The notes beneath the pieces were generated by a model. It made no database searches. It had not been told where the DNA came from and was given only the letters and a program-made list of their open reading frames with translations. Shown one piece after another: positions 1-8,754 of a stretch of DNA of 64,000 nucleotides. The stretch spans positions 186,001-250,000 of the forward strand of contig CABSIK010000003.1 in NCBI GenBank assembly GCA_902477755.1. The letters are read 5' to 3'. The stretch is from an uncultured Clostridia bacterium. Its GTDB lineage: Bacteria; Bacillota; Clostridia; Lachnospirales; Anaerotignaceae. Made by a program: the position numbers and the translations under genes. Numbering within the stretch: position 1 is the stretch's first letter; every line of letters begins with the position of its first letter.

Positions 1-810
1 ATGATGTACGCTGACGCCGTCGATTCTGGAATCGGGTCTGGAAAAATAAATATGCTCAAAAATACACAAGTGCTTCTCTGCTTCACCCATATGGTCAGAA
101 ATAGTACGGATTTCATCGCCGTCAAAAACTACGATTTCCCCCGGTTCTACATCTCGGATAAATGCTGCGCTGACTGCATCCAAGGCGCAGGTTTCCGAAG
201 CAATGACGTAAGTCCCTTCTTCTGTGACACCATAGCAGAGAGGATGGAATCCATGAGGATCTCTTGCCGCAATCATTTTCGTGGAGGACATAACCACCAG
301 AGAGTAAGCCCCTTTGATGCGATGCATTGCCCGATTGACTGCCTCCTCGATGGAAGGTGCATTCAGCCGTTCCTTTGTGATGATGTAGGAAATGACTTCT
401 GTATCACTGGTGGTGTGGAAAATGGAACCTTCCAACTCCAGTTCCCGCCGCAGTTCAAAGGAATTGACCAGATTGCCGTTATGTGCCAGAGCCATTGCCC
501 CTTTCACATGGTTCACAACGATAGGCTGGGCATTGAGTCTGCCGCCGCCGCCAGTTGTGCCATAGCGCACATGACCTACAGCCATGTTCCCTTCTCCCAG
601 GTGCTCCATCACTGCTGGGGTAAAGACATCATTGACCAGACCGCCGTCCTTATGGTACGTAAATAAACCATCGTCATTGACCACAATCCCACAGCTTTCC
701 TGTCCCCGATGCTGTAGAGCAAACAAACCGTAATATGCCGTAGATGCAACAGAGGTTTTTTCCTTGGCATATACACCAAAAACGCCGCATTCTTCATGGA
801 TCTTATTCAT
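1..810 (-). CDS. purF: Amidophosphoribosyltransferase PurF, N-terminal 270 codons (3' part outside window)
   Basis: Catalyses the first committed step of purine synthesis, PRPP plus glutamine to phosphoribosylamine, in the cytoplasm. The visible part is the Ntn-type glutaminase domain. It begins MNKIHEECGVFGVY, with the conserved Cys8 that becomes the N-terminal nucleophile after propeptide removal, followed by the typical LQHRGQES, VGHVRYGTTG, AHNGN and HTTSDTE motifs. The phosphoribosyltransferase domain lies beyond the left edge. The start ATG is at 808-810. It lies 76 bp downstream of purE on the same strand, so purE-purF is probably one transcript under the leader upstream of purE. Family assignment is secure; the truncation is only the window edge. 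Confidence 0.97.
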   Translation of the reverse strand, partial: MNKIHEECGVFGVYAKEKTSVASTAYYGLFALQHRGQESCGIVVNDDGLFTYHKDGGLVNDVFTPAVMEHLGEGNMAVGHVRYGTTGGGGRLNAQPIVVNHVKGAMALAHNGNLVNSFELRRELELEGSIFHTTSDTEVISYIITKERLNAPSIEEAVNRAMHRIKGAYSLVVMSSTKMIAARDPHGFHPLCYGVTEEGTYVIASETCALDAVSAAFIRDVEPGEIVVFDGDEIRTISDHMGEAEKHLCIFEHIYFSRPDSRIDGVSVHH

Positions 811-886
811 TTTTCCAGCTCCTTGTTCCGCCTGTTCTTTCTGACAGGGGTTCTTTTGTATCTGTGTTTATTTCGTATGTATGGTA

Positions 887-1381
887 TCAGTGGTTGTATT
901 TTGCTTCCACTGCTTTGTTCTTTTCCAGTACTTTTGCTGCTGCTTCCGCTCTGGCTGCATCCAGTTTTGCTGCCAGTTCCGCGTCAGATGCACCCAGCAC
1001 CTGAATTGCCAGCAGAGCCGCATTTTCTGCCCCGTCAATGGCTACAGTTGCAACGGGAATACCGCCGGGCATCTGTACGGTGGAAAGCAGTGCGTCCAGA
1101 CCGTCCAGTGTAGAGGATTTTACAGGAATGCCGATGACAGGCAGTGTTGTGTTTGCTGCGATGGCACCTGCCAGATGGGCTGCCTTGCCTGCTGCCGCGA
1201 TGATGGCACCAAAGCCGTTGGCTCTTGCCTGCTGTGCAAATTCTTTTGCTTCTACAGGTGTTCTGTGTGCGGAATATACATGCACTTCATAAGGCACACC
1301 AAATTTGTCCAGTGTTGTCATTGCCTTTTCCAATACAGGAAGATCACTGTCGCTGCCCATTACAATACCAATTTTTTTCAT
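887..1381 (-). CDS. purE: N5-carboxyaminoimidazole ribonucleotide mutase PurE (class I)
   Basis: Converts N5-CAIR to CAIR in de novo purine synthesis. The 164-residue length is normal for the class. The N-terminal GSDSDLP motif binds phosphate and the SAHRTP motif carries the catalytic His. The middle contains AAGKAAHLAGAIAA and PVIGIPVKSSTLDGLDALLS. The C-terminal tail is Ala- and Lys-rich. An AGGAGG lies 7 bp before the ATG. It is the first gene after a conditional-looking terminator and precedes purF on the same strand. No purK is visible in the window. Confidence 0.97.
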   Translation of the reverse strand: MKKIGIVMGSDSDLPVLEKAMTTLDKFGVPYEVHVYSAHRTPVEAKEFAQQARANGFGAIIAAAGKAAHLAGAIAANTTLPVIGIPVKSSTLDGLDALLSTVQMPGGIPVATVAIDGAENAALLAIQVLGASDAELAAKLDAARAEAAAKVLEKNKAVEAKYNH

Positions 1382-1423
1382 GGATAAACCTCCTCAAAAA
1401 TAATACAAATTCCTTTTGCAGAC

Positions 1424-1470
1424 GCAAAAAAGGACAGTCCGATTCCTTGGCGGAAACAGGACTGCCCAGA
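1424..1470 (-). terminator. Intrinsic terminator in the purE leader
   Basis: On the minus strand a long stem (GGGCAGTCC...GGACTGTCC, extended by TTTCC/GGAA) is followed directly by TTTTTTG, and then by the purE ribosome binding site 30 bp on. A strong terminator between promoter and first codon, downstream of a riboswitch-like fold, suggests transcription attenuation of purE-purF. Confidence 0.75.
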
Positions 1471-1609
1471 CGGTCGACAAAAAGCAGCACGCTTTCCTTC
1501 TTTTCTCCTCATTGACAGCAAAAAAGCGATATTTCCATTCATCAAAAACACCGCCGACAACCATCATGCAGAAGAAACAGACCGAAGAAATTCCGTTAAG
1601 CCCGGCAAT

Positions 1610-1710
1610 CATAAAAATATCCGCCAGGCAGTACTGCACTGCTTAGAAAAAATTCCGATTTTCTGCTCCCCTGTGGTCTCCCACCAATCCGTCAGTTACA
1701 GAAAACCGCT
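1610..1710 (-). promoter_or_regulatory. Candidate ZTP (pfl-type) riboswitch aptamer upstream of purE
   Basis: Read on the minus strand, GGTTTTCTG (1701-1709 side) pairs with CAGAAAATC (1656-1664 side). Inside is a GTGG-GAGA-CCAC hairpin, with AACTGACGG before it and AGGGGAGC after it. This resembles the conserved core of the pfl motif, whose ligand is ZTP/ZMP and which often controls purine genes in Clostridia. A second hairpin (GCAGT/ACTGC, then CTGGCGG) follows and could supply the 3' pseudoknot part, but I could not fit that half cleanly. The context (purE downstream, terminator in between) supports the call. Confidence 0.6.
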
Positions 1711-1726
1711 TTATTTGACATGTTCA

Positions 1727-1755
1727 GTCTAACACATTTTCCAATTTCCTGTCAA
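1727..1755 (-). promoter_or_regulatory. Promoter for purE-purF leader
   Basis: On the minus strand TTGACA (1750-1755), a 17-bp spacer and TTAGAC (1727-1732). Transcription would start about 15 bp before the candidate riboswitch aptamer. It is divergent from the pyr operon promoter about 40 bp away. Confidence 0.65.
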
Positions 1756-1788
1756 TGAAGGGGGAAGAATTTTCTCGGAAAGAAATGC

Positions 1789-1817
1789 TTGACAGAGCCA
1801 AATCCCTATGATATACT
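1789..1817 (+). promoter_or_regulatory. Promoter of the pyr operon
   Basis: TTGACA (1789-1794), 17 bp, TATACT (1812-1817): a near-consensus housekeeping promoter. The leader to pyrC is only about 55 nt and contains no terminator hairpin, so PyrR-type attenuation is not apparent. Confidence 0.85.
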
Positions 1818-1878
1818 ACTGACAATTTGTAAAGAAATACATAACAACCATGCAGACAGAAGAAAGGAGAGAAATACA

Positions 1879-3168
1879 TTGAACTACATTTTATCCAATG
1901 CAAACGTATTTATGCAGGGCGAATTTGTAAAATCCAACGTATTTGTCAATAATGGTATCATTACCGATATTTCTTCCGCCGCACCCACAAAAGGCAGCGT
2001 TGTTTTCGATTTGGAAGGTTTCGCTATCTTTCCCGGTTTCATTGATGTTCATACGCATCTGAGAGAACCGGGATTTTTTTATAAAGAGACCATCCGCACC
2101 GGTACACAGGCGGCAGCACACGGCGGTTACACCACCATTTGCGCTATGCCAAACCTGAATCCAGTGCCCGATTGTGCCGAAACACTGGCACCGCAGCTGG
2201 AAGCCATCGAAAAAACCGCTTTGATCGAAGTCCTGCCTTATGGTGCCATCACCTATGGTGAAAAAGGCGAAGCTCTTGCGGATTTTGACGCACTGGCACC
2301 TCATGTTTGTGCCTTTTCCGATGATGGACGAGGTGTACAAAGTGACGAAATGATGCGTCAGGCCATGAAAAAAATCAAACAACTTGACAAAATGGTAGCC
2401 GCACACTGCGAAGTCAATGAACTGCTCAATGGCGGCTATATTCATGCAGGCGAATATTGTGCGCAGCACGGACACAAAGGTATCTGCTCCGAAAGTGAAT
2501 GGAAGCAGATCCAGCGTGACATCGCTTTGGTAAGAGAAACAGGATGTGACTATCATGTCTGCCACATCTCTACCAAAGAAGGCGTGGAACTCATCCGTCA
2601 GGCGAAAAAAGAAGGCCTTCCCGTTTCCTGCGAAACAGGTCCTCATTATCTGGTACTGACTGATATGGACCTGCAGGAGGACGGCAGATTCAAAATGAAT
2701 CCCCCTCTGCGCAGCAAAGCAGATCAGGATGCTCTCATTGCAGGCATTCTGGACGGTACCATCGACATGATTGCCACCGACCACGCCCCTCACTCCGCTG
2801 AGGAAAAAAGCAAAGGTCTGGCAAAGAGCATGATGGGTATTGTAGGACTGGAAACAGCCTTCCCCATTCTGTACACCAATCTGGTGAAAAAAGGAGTTCT
2901 TACCTTAAATATGCTCATCGATCTGATGCACACAAATCCGTCCAAACGCTTCGGCATCGGCACACCTCTGGCTGTTGGCATGCCTGCCAACCTGACTGTG
3001 TACGATCTGAACGAAACATACACCATTGACCCTGCGGAGTTCTGCTCCATGGGCAAAAGCACACCTTTCACCGGCTGGGAAGTATCCGGCAGATGTAAAC
3101 TGACCATGTACAAAGGTGTTCCTGTATGGGAAGAAAATCTGGACAGCCGGAAAACAACCATATTATAA
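1879..3168 (+). CDS. pyrC: Dihydroorotase PyrC (class I), TTG start
   Basis: Closes carbamoyl-aspartate to dihydroorotate. The likely start is a TTG at 1879, 6-7 bp after an AAAGGAGAG Shine-Dalgarno. This gives 429 residues beginning MNYILSNANVF, normal for the family, whereas upstream in-frame codons overlap the promoter. Visible metal-site motifs are DVHTHLREPG, AFSDDG, AAHCE, CHIST and ATDHAPH, as in amidohydrolase-superfamily class I enzymes. It is the first gene of the pyr operon; carB follows after 52 bp. Confidence 0.95.
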   Translation: MNYILSNANVFMQGEFVKSNVFVNNGIITDISSAAPTKGSVVFDLEGFAIFPGFIDVHTHLREPGFFYKETIRTGTQAAAHGGYTTICAMPNLNPVPDCAETLAPQLEAIEKTALIEVLPYGAITYGEKGEALADFDALAPHVCAFSDDGRGVQSDEMMRQAMKKIKQLDKMVAAHCEVNELLNGGYIHAGEYCAQHGHKGICSESEWKQIQRDIALVRETGCDYHVCHISTKEGVELIRQAKKEGLPVSCETGPHYLVLTDMDLQEDGRFKMNPPLRSKADQDALIAGILDGTIDMIATDHAPHSAEEKSKGLAKSMMGIVGLETAFPILYTNLVKKGVLTLNMLIDLMHTNPSKRFGIGTPLAVGMPANLTVYDLNETYTIDPAEFCSMGKSTPFTGWEVSGRCKLTMYKGVPVWEENLDSRKTTIL

Positions 3169-3220
3169 TAAATTCAGGTAACTAGGAAATTTTATATATA
3201 ATTCAAGGAGGAATTACAAT

Positions 3221-6200
3221 ATGCCAAAGAGAACTGACCTCAAAAAAATTCTGATTATCGGCTCCGGCCCCATCGTCATCGGACAGGCTGCCGAATTTGA
3301 CTATGCAGGCACACAGGCTTGCCTTGCCCTGAAAGAAGAAGGCTATGAAGTAGTACTGGTAAACTCCAACCCTGCTACCATCATGACAGACACAACCATT
3401 GCAGACAAGGTTTATATGGAACCCCTAACACTGGAATATGTTGCAAAAATCCTGCGTTATGAACGTCCCGACGCTATCGTTCCCGGTATCGGCGGTCAGA
3501 CAGGTCTGAATCTGGCAATGCAGCTGGAAAAGAAAGGCGTTCTGAGAGAATGCCAGGTAGAACTGCTGGGCACAAGCTGTGAAAGTATCGAACGTGCTGA
3601 AGACAGAGAACTGTTCAAAGAACTCTGCCAGGAAATCGGCGAACCCGTAATTCCTTCCATCATCACATACTCCGTTGAAGAAGCAATCAACGCTGCAAAA
3701 GAAATCGGCTATCCCGTTGTACTGCGTCCTGCATTCACACTGGGCGGCACAGGCGGCGGTTTCGCAAACAACGAAACTGAACTGGTAGAAATCATGGAAA
3801 ACGCCCTGAAACTTTCTCCCGTACACCAGGTACTGGTTGAAAAGAGCGTAAAAGGCTACAAAGAAATCGAATTCGAAGTAATGCGTGACGGCACAGACCA
3901 CGCGATCACCATCTGCGGTATGGAAAACATCGACCCCGTTGGTGTACACACAGGTGACTCCATCGTTGTGGCTCCTATCCTGACACTGAATGATGCAGAC
4001 TTCAACATGCTCCGTGACAGCGCTCTGAAAATCATCCGCGCGCTGAAAATCGAAGGCGGTTGTAACGTACAGTTCGCACTGGACCCCAACTCCTCCAAAT
4101 ACTACCTGATCGAAGTAAACCCTCGTGTATCTCGTTCCTCCGCACTGGCATCCAAAGCAAGCGGTTACCCCATCGCTCGTGTAACAGCTAAGATCGCTGT
4201 TGGTATGACACTGGACGAAATCAAGATTTCCGAAACAAACGCAAACTTCGAACCTGCTCTGGACTATATCGTAGCGAAAATGCCTCGTTTCCCCTTCGAC
4301 AAATTTGCTACAGCAGCAAACACACTGGGCACACAGATGAAAGCAACAGGCGAAGTTATGGGTATCGGCAGAACTATCGAAGAATGTCTGCTGAAATCCA
4401 TCCGCTCTCTGGAAATCGGTGTTTGCCACCTGTACATGGACAAATTTGACAACACACCTAACGAAGAACTGCTGGACTACATCGCAAAGAGCCCCGATGA
4501 CAGAATCTACGCTATTGCACAGCTGATCCGCAACGGCGTTTCTCTGGATGAAATCTTCAACGCAACCATGATCACAAAATACTTCCTGGAAGTAATGAAA
4601 AACATCGTTGACTACGAAACAGTACTGGCTGAAAACGTTGGCAACGTAGAAATCCTGGCAAAAGCGAAGAAAATGGGCTTCTCCGATAAATTCATCGCAA
4701 AACTGTGGAACTGGAAAGAAGTTGAAGTATTCAACCTGAGAAAAGAACAGAAAATGTTCCCTGTTTACAAAATGATCGAAACAAGCGGCTGCGGCGGCTA
4801 TATCCCTTACTTCTACTCCACATACGAAGAAGGCAACGAATCCCGCCTGAGCGACAAAAAGAAAATCATCGTACTGGGTTCCGGTCCTATCCGTATCGGT
4901 CAGGGTGTCGAATTCGACTACTCCACCGTACATGCTGTAACAACCATCAAACAGTATGGTTATGAATCCATCATCATCAACAACAACCCCGAAACTGTAT
5001 CCACAGACTACACAACCAGCGACAAGCTGTACTTCGAACCTTTGACTGTAGAAGACGTTATGAACATCGTAGAAATGGAACAGCCTCTGGGCGTTATCGC
5101 TTCCCTGGGCGGCCAGACAGCGATCAACCTGGCACAGCCTCTGATGGAACGCGGCGTAAAGATCATCGGTACAGACGTTGCTGCCATCGAAAGAGCGGAA
5201 AACAGAGATTCCTTCGAAAAGATCATGGAAGAACTGAACATCCCTCAGCCTAAGGGTCAGGCAGTTACAAACATCGAAGACGGTGTGAAAGCAGCAGAAG
5301 AAATCGGTTATCCCGTACTGGTTCGCCCCAGCTACGTTCTGGGCGGTCGTGCAATGCAGATCGTTGCGAACGAAGAATCCCTGCGTTCTTACCTGAAAAC
5401 AGCCGTTAAAATCAACGAAGACCAGCCCGTACTGGTTGACAAATATATCCAGGGTAAAGAACTGGAAGTAGACGCAGTTTGCGACGGTTACGACGTATTC
5501 GTTCCTGGTATCATGGAACATGTAGAAAGAACCGGCGTACACTCCGGTGACTCCATCAGCGTATATCCTACATTCAGCGTATCCGCAAAAGCAAAAGGCA
5601 CCATCCTGGAATACACCAAGAAACTGGGTCTGGGCATCGGCATCCGTGGTCTGTTCAACATCCAGTTCATCGTGGACAAAAACGATGATGTATACGTAAT
5701 CGAAGTAAACCCTCGTTCCTCCAGAACAGTACCTTTCCTGTCCAAAGCAACAGGTTACTCTCTGGCAGACATTGCAACACTGGTAATTCTGGGCAAGACT
5801 CTGAAAGAACAGGGCATCTTCGGCATCTACCCCGATGAAAAGAACAGATGGTATGTAAAAGTTCCCGCATTCTCCTTCTCCAAACTCCACGGTATGGACA
5901 CTTACCTGTCCCCCGAAATGAAATCCACAGGGGAAGCAATCGGTTACGACAACAAACTGAACCGCGCGCTGTATAAAGCTCTGCAGGCTTCCGGCATGAA
6001 CATCCTGAACTACGGTACCGTATTTGCTACCATCGCAGACAAAGACAAAGAAGAAGCACTGCCTCTGATCCGTCGTTTCTACGAACTGGGCTTCAACATC
6101 GAAGCAACAAAAGGCACAGCTGAATTCCTGAAAGAACACGGTATCCGTACAAGAGTAAGAGCAAAAATCAGCGACGGCAGCGATGAAATCATCGAATCCA

Positions 6201-6391
6201 TCCGTCACGGCTATGTAAGCTATGTGATCAACACCAGAGACATCAACGACATGCAGAACAGTGACGGTGCAGAAATCCGTCAGTGTGCAGTAGAAAACAA
6301 CGTAACCATGTTCACAGCACTGGATACCGTTCGTGTTCTGCTGGATGTTCTGGAAGAAACCACACTTTGCATCTCTACCATCGACGCATAA
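3221..6391 (+). CDS. carB: Carbamoyl-phosphate synthase large subunit CarB
   Basis: Makes carbamoyl phosphate from bicarbonate, ammonia (from the small subunit) and two ATP. At 1056 residues it is full length: two ATP-grasp halves, each opening with an IGSGP-type nucleotide motif (near residues 13 and 550), and a C-terminal MGS-like allosteric domain (about 930-1056). AGGAGG precedes the ATG. The partner glutaminase gene carA is not next to it and is not in the window, which is unusual because carA normally precedes carB. The opposite strand holds a very long open frame that is a codon-bias shadow. Confidence 0.98.
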   Translation: MPKRTDLKKILIIGSGPIVIGQAAEFDYAGTQACLALKEEGYEVVLVNSNPATIMTDTTIADKVYMEPLTLEYVAKILRYERPDAIVPGIGGQTGLNLAMQLEKKGVLRECQVELLGTSCESIERAEDRELFKELCQEIGEPVIPSIITYSVEEAINAAKEIGYPVVLRPAFTLGGTGGGFANNETELVEIMENALKLSPVHQVLVEKSVKGYKEIEFEVMRDGTDHAITICGMENIDPVGVHTGDSIVVAPILTLNDADFNMLRDSALKIIRALKIEGGCNVQFALDPNSSKYYLIEVNPRVSRSSALASKASGYPIARVTAKIAVGMTLDEIKISETNANFEPALDYIVAKMPRFPFDKFATAANTLGTQMKATGEVMGIGRTIEECLLKSIRSLEIGVCHLYMDKFDNTPNEELLDYIAKSPDDRIYAIAQLIRNGVSLDEIFNATMITKYFLEVMKNIVDYETVLAENVGNVEILAKAKKMGFSDKFIAKLWNWKEVEVFNLRKEQKMFPVYKMIETSGCGGYIPYFYSTYEEGNESRLSDKKKIIVLGSGPIRIGQGVEFDYSTVHAVTTIKQYGYESIIINNNPETVSTDYTTSDKLYFEPLTVEDVMNIVEMEQPLGVIASLGGQTAINLAQPLMERGVKIIGTDVAAIERAENRDSFEKIMEELNIPQPKGQAVTNIEDGVKAAEEIGYPVLVRPSYVLGGRAMQIVANEESLRSYLKTAVKINEDQPVLVDKYIQGKELEVDAVCDGYDVFVPGIMEHVERTGVHSGDSISVYPTFSVSAKAKGTILEYTKKLGLGIGIRGLFNIQFIVDKNDDVYVIEVNPRSSRTVPFLSKATGYSLADIATLVILGKTLKEQGIFGIYPDEKNRWYVKVPAFSFSKLHGMDTYLSPEMKSTGEAIGYDNKLNRALYKALQASGMNILNYGTVFATIADKDKEEALPLIRRFYELGFNIEATKGTAEFLKEHGIRTRVRAKISDGSDEIIESIRHGYVSYVINTRDINDMQNSDGAEIRQCAVENNVTMFTALDTVRVLLDVLEETTLCISTIDA

Positions 6392-6406
6392 TCTAGGAGG
6401 TACGTC

Positions 6407-7141
6407 GTGAAGCAGTCTATCTTTACTGTAAAAAGCAATCAGCATCTGACCGACACAGTATTGAAAATGGTTTTGGCAGGGGATACCTCTGCCATCACCG
6501 CTTCCGGTCAGTTCGTAAATATCAAACTGGATGGTTTTTTCCTGCGTCGTCCCATTTCCGTATGTGACTACAACGAAAAAACTCTCACCATTCTCTACAA
6601 AGTAGTGGGCAAAGGCACAAAATACCTTTCCACACTGGCAGCCGGCAAACAGCTGGATATCCTGACAGGTCTTGGCAATGGCTATGACACCAGCAAAAGC
6701 GGTATGCGTCCCCTGCTTATCGGCGGCGGCGTAGGGGTTCCCCCCATGTATCGTCTGGCAAAAAATCTGCTGGAAGAAGGCAAAAAGCCTGAAGTGATTC
6801 TGGGCTTCAACACCAAAGAAGATGCCTTCTATATCGACGAATTCCGGGCTTTGGGCGTGCCCGTTCATGTGGCAACAGCAGACGGTTCCCTTGGCACAAA
6901 AGGCTTTGTCACCGATGTAGTGAAAACATTGAAAGACTACACTTATTTCTATACCTGCGGTCCCGAACCCATGCTGAAAGCCCTGTCTGATGTGACAGCA
7001 ACCAGCGGCCAGCTCAGCTTTGAAGAACGCATGGGCTGTGGCTTCGGTGCCTGCATGGGCTGCAGCTGTGAAACAAAATACGGCAACAAACGTATCTGCA
7101 AAGACGGCCCTGTACTGGAAAAGGAGGAAATCAAGTGGTAA
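6407..7141 (+). CDS. pyrK: Dihydroorotate dehydrogenase electron-transfer subunit PyrK
   Basis: FAD and [2Fe-2S] subunit that passes electrons from PyrD to NAD+. It starts with GTG at 6407, 6 bp after AGGAGG. Residues 1-95 form the ferredoxin-reductase-type FAD domain and GGGVGVPPMYRLAK marks the NAD-binding fold. The iron-sulphur ligands are in the C-terminal Cys cluster (Cys211, 216, 219 and 231). The 244-residue length is typical. The last 7 bp overlap pyrD, so translation is probably coupled. Confidence 0.96.
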   Translation: MKQSIFTVKSNQHLTDTVLKMVLAGDTSAITASGQFVNIKLDGFFLRRPISVCDYNEKTLTILYKVVGKGTKYLSTLAAGKQLDILTGLGNGYDTSKSGMRPLLIGGGVGVPPMYRLAKNLLEEGKKPEVILGFNTKEDAFYIDEFRALGVPVHVATADGSLGTKGFVTDVVKTLKDYTYFYTCGPEPMLKALSDVTATSGQLSFEERMGCGFGACMGCSCETKYGNKRICKDGPVLEKEEIKW

Positions 7142-8049
7142 ACACAAAAGTAACACTCAGCGGCATTACGCTGGATAACCCCGTGATTCCCGCCAGCGGT
7201 ACTTTCGGCTATGGCTATGAATTTGCGGAACTGTATGATATCAATATTCTGGGTTCCTTCTCTTTCAAAGGGACCACCAGAGAACCCCGTTTCGGCAACC
7301 CTACTCCCCGTATTGCAGAATGCACTTCCGGGCTCATCAACTCTGTAGGGCTCCAGAACCCCGGCATTGACAAAGTGATTTCCGAAGAACTGCCTAAAAT
7401 GCGCAAGTGCTTCCATAAGCCTGTCATTGCCAACATCAGCGGTTTTTCCGTTGACGAATACGCTTACTGCTGCGAACGCATCGACAAAGAAGACCAAGTT
7501 GGCATCATTGAAGTCAATGTCAGCTGCCCCAACGTGCATCACGGCGGCATGGCATTCGGCACCAGCCCCGAAGCTGCGGCAGAAGTGACCAGAGCCGTAA
7601 AGGCAGTGACCACAAAACCCGTTTACATCAAACTGAGCCCCAATGTAACAGACATTGCGGCTGTTGCAAAAGCATGTGAAGAAGCAGGCGCAGACGGCAT
7701 CAGCCTCATCAACACCATGATGGGCATGCGTATTGACCTGAAAACAAAACGCCCTGTGATCGCTAACAAAATGGGCGGTTTCTCCGGCAGTGCCATCTTC
7801 CCTGTGGCTGTCCGCATGGTATATCAGGTAGCGGAAGCTGTAAACATCCCCGTCATCGGCATGGGCGGTGTTTCCTCCGCGGAAGATGTCATCGAAATGA
7901 TGCTGGCAGGCGCTACTGCCGTTCAGGTAGGCGCAGCCAATCTGGTAGACCCCTTCGCATGCAAAAACATCATCGAAGACCTGCCCCGTGTTATGGAGCA
8001 GTATGGTATCAAAGATCTGAATGAAATCATTGGAGGTGCTCACAAATGA
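7135..8049 (+). CDS. pyrD: Dihydroorotate dehydrogenase catalytic subunit (class 1B)
   Basis: Oxidises dihydroorotate to orotate with FMN, in complex with PyrK. A GTG start at 7135 follows AAGGAGG. The protein has 304 residues. The catalytic base Cys131 sits in NVSCPN, as expected for class 1 enzymes, and the FMN phosphate site is GMGGVSSAEDVIEMMLAGA. Presence of pyrK next door marks the NAD-linked 1B type. The last 4 bp overlap the pyrF start (ATGA). Confidence 0.97.
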   Translation: MVNTKVTLSGITLDNPVIPASGTFGYGYEFAELYDINILGSFSFKGTTREPRFGNPTPRIAECTSGLINSVGLQNPGIDKVISEELPKMRKCFHKPVIANISGFSVDEYAYCCERIDKEDQVGIIEVNVSCPNVHHGGMAFGTSPEAAAEVTRAVKAVTTKPVYIKLSPNVTDIAAVAKACEEAGADGISLINTMMGMRIDLKTKRPVIANKMGGFSGSAIFPVAVRMVYQVAEAVNIPVIGMGGVSSAEDVIEMMLAGATAVQVGAANLVDPFACKNIIEDLPRVMEQYGIKDLNEIIGGAHK

Positions 8050-8753
8050 ACAGAGATGTCATCATCGCTTGTGACTTCAACAGCAAGGAAGAACTCTACA
8101 CCTTCCTGGATCGCTTCACAGAAGAAAAACCCTTCCTGAAAATCGGTATGGAACTGTTCTATGCGGAAGGTCCCGAAATCGTAAGAGAAATCAAGGCAAG
8201 AGGCCATAAAATCTTCCTGGATCTGAAGCTGCACGACATTCCCAACACTGTAAAGAAAGCTATGGCAGTTCTGTCCCGTCTGGATGTTGACATGTGCAAC
8301 GTACATGCCGGCGGCACCATCGCTATGATGGAAGCAGGTCTGGAAGGTCTGACACGCCCCGATGGCACACGTCCCCTGCTGATCGCTGTAACACAGCTTA
8401 CATCCACCAGTGAAGAACGCATGCAGAACGACCTGCTCATCGACAGACCTCTGGATGAAGTTGTTATGCACTATGCTGCAAATACAAAAATCGCAGGTCT
8501 GGACGGCGTTGTCTGCTCCCCTCTGGAAGCAGGCAAAGTAAAAGAAGTCTGCGGCAAAGAATTTTTGACTGTAACCCCCGGCGTACGTTTTGCCGATGGG
8601 GATAAAGGGGATCAGGTAAGAATCACCACCCCTGCAAAAGCAAGAGAAATCGGTTCTGACTACATCGTCGTAGGCAGACCTATCACACAGGCAGATGACC
8701 CTGTGGCTGCTTATAGAAGATGTGTTTCTGAATTTTTAGGAGGCGAAAAGTAA
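8046..8753 (+). CDS. pyrF: Orotidine-5'-phosphate decarboxylase PyrF
   Basis: Decarboxylates OMP to UMP. It has 235 residues, and the catalytic D-K-D set is visible at Asp59, Lys61 and Asp64 in DLKLHDIPNT. A C-terminal phosphate-binding VVGRPITQADDP motif completes the barrel. Start and stop overlap the neighbours tightly (ATGA with pyrD, one base before pyrE), so it is translated as part of the operon. Confidence 0.97.
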   Translation: MNRDVIIACDFNSKEELYTFLDRFTEEKPFLKIGMELFYAEGPEIVREIKARGHKIFLDLKLHDIPNTVKKAMAVLSRLDVDMCNVHAGGTIAMMEAGLEGLTRPDGTRPLLIAVTQLTSTSEERMQNDLLIDRPLDEVVMHYAANTKIAGLDGVVCSPLEAGKVKEVCGKEFLTVTPGVRFADGDKGDQVRITTPAKAREIGSDYIVVGRPITQADDPVAAYRRCVSEFLGGEK

Positions 8754-8754
8754 T

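Noticed and set aside
1818..1878. PyrR-type attenuator in the pyr leader
   Set aside because: The leader is about 55 nt, with no terminator hairpin and no PyrR-box-like loop.
3425..7156. Very long open frame (over 1,200 codons) on the minus strand opposite carB and pyrK
   Set aside because: It is the mirror of strongly biased codon use in carB. The reading is rich in Cys, Phe and His, has no ribosome binding site and matches no family.
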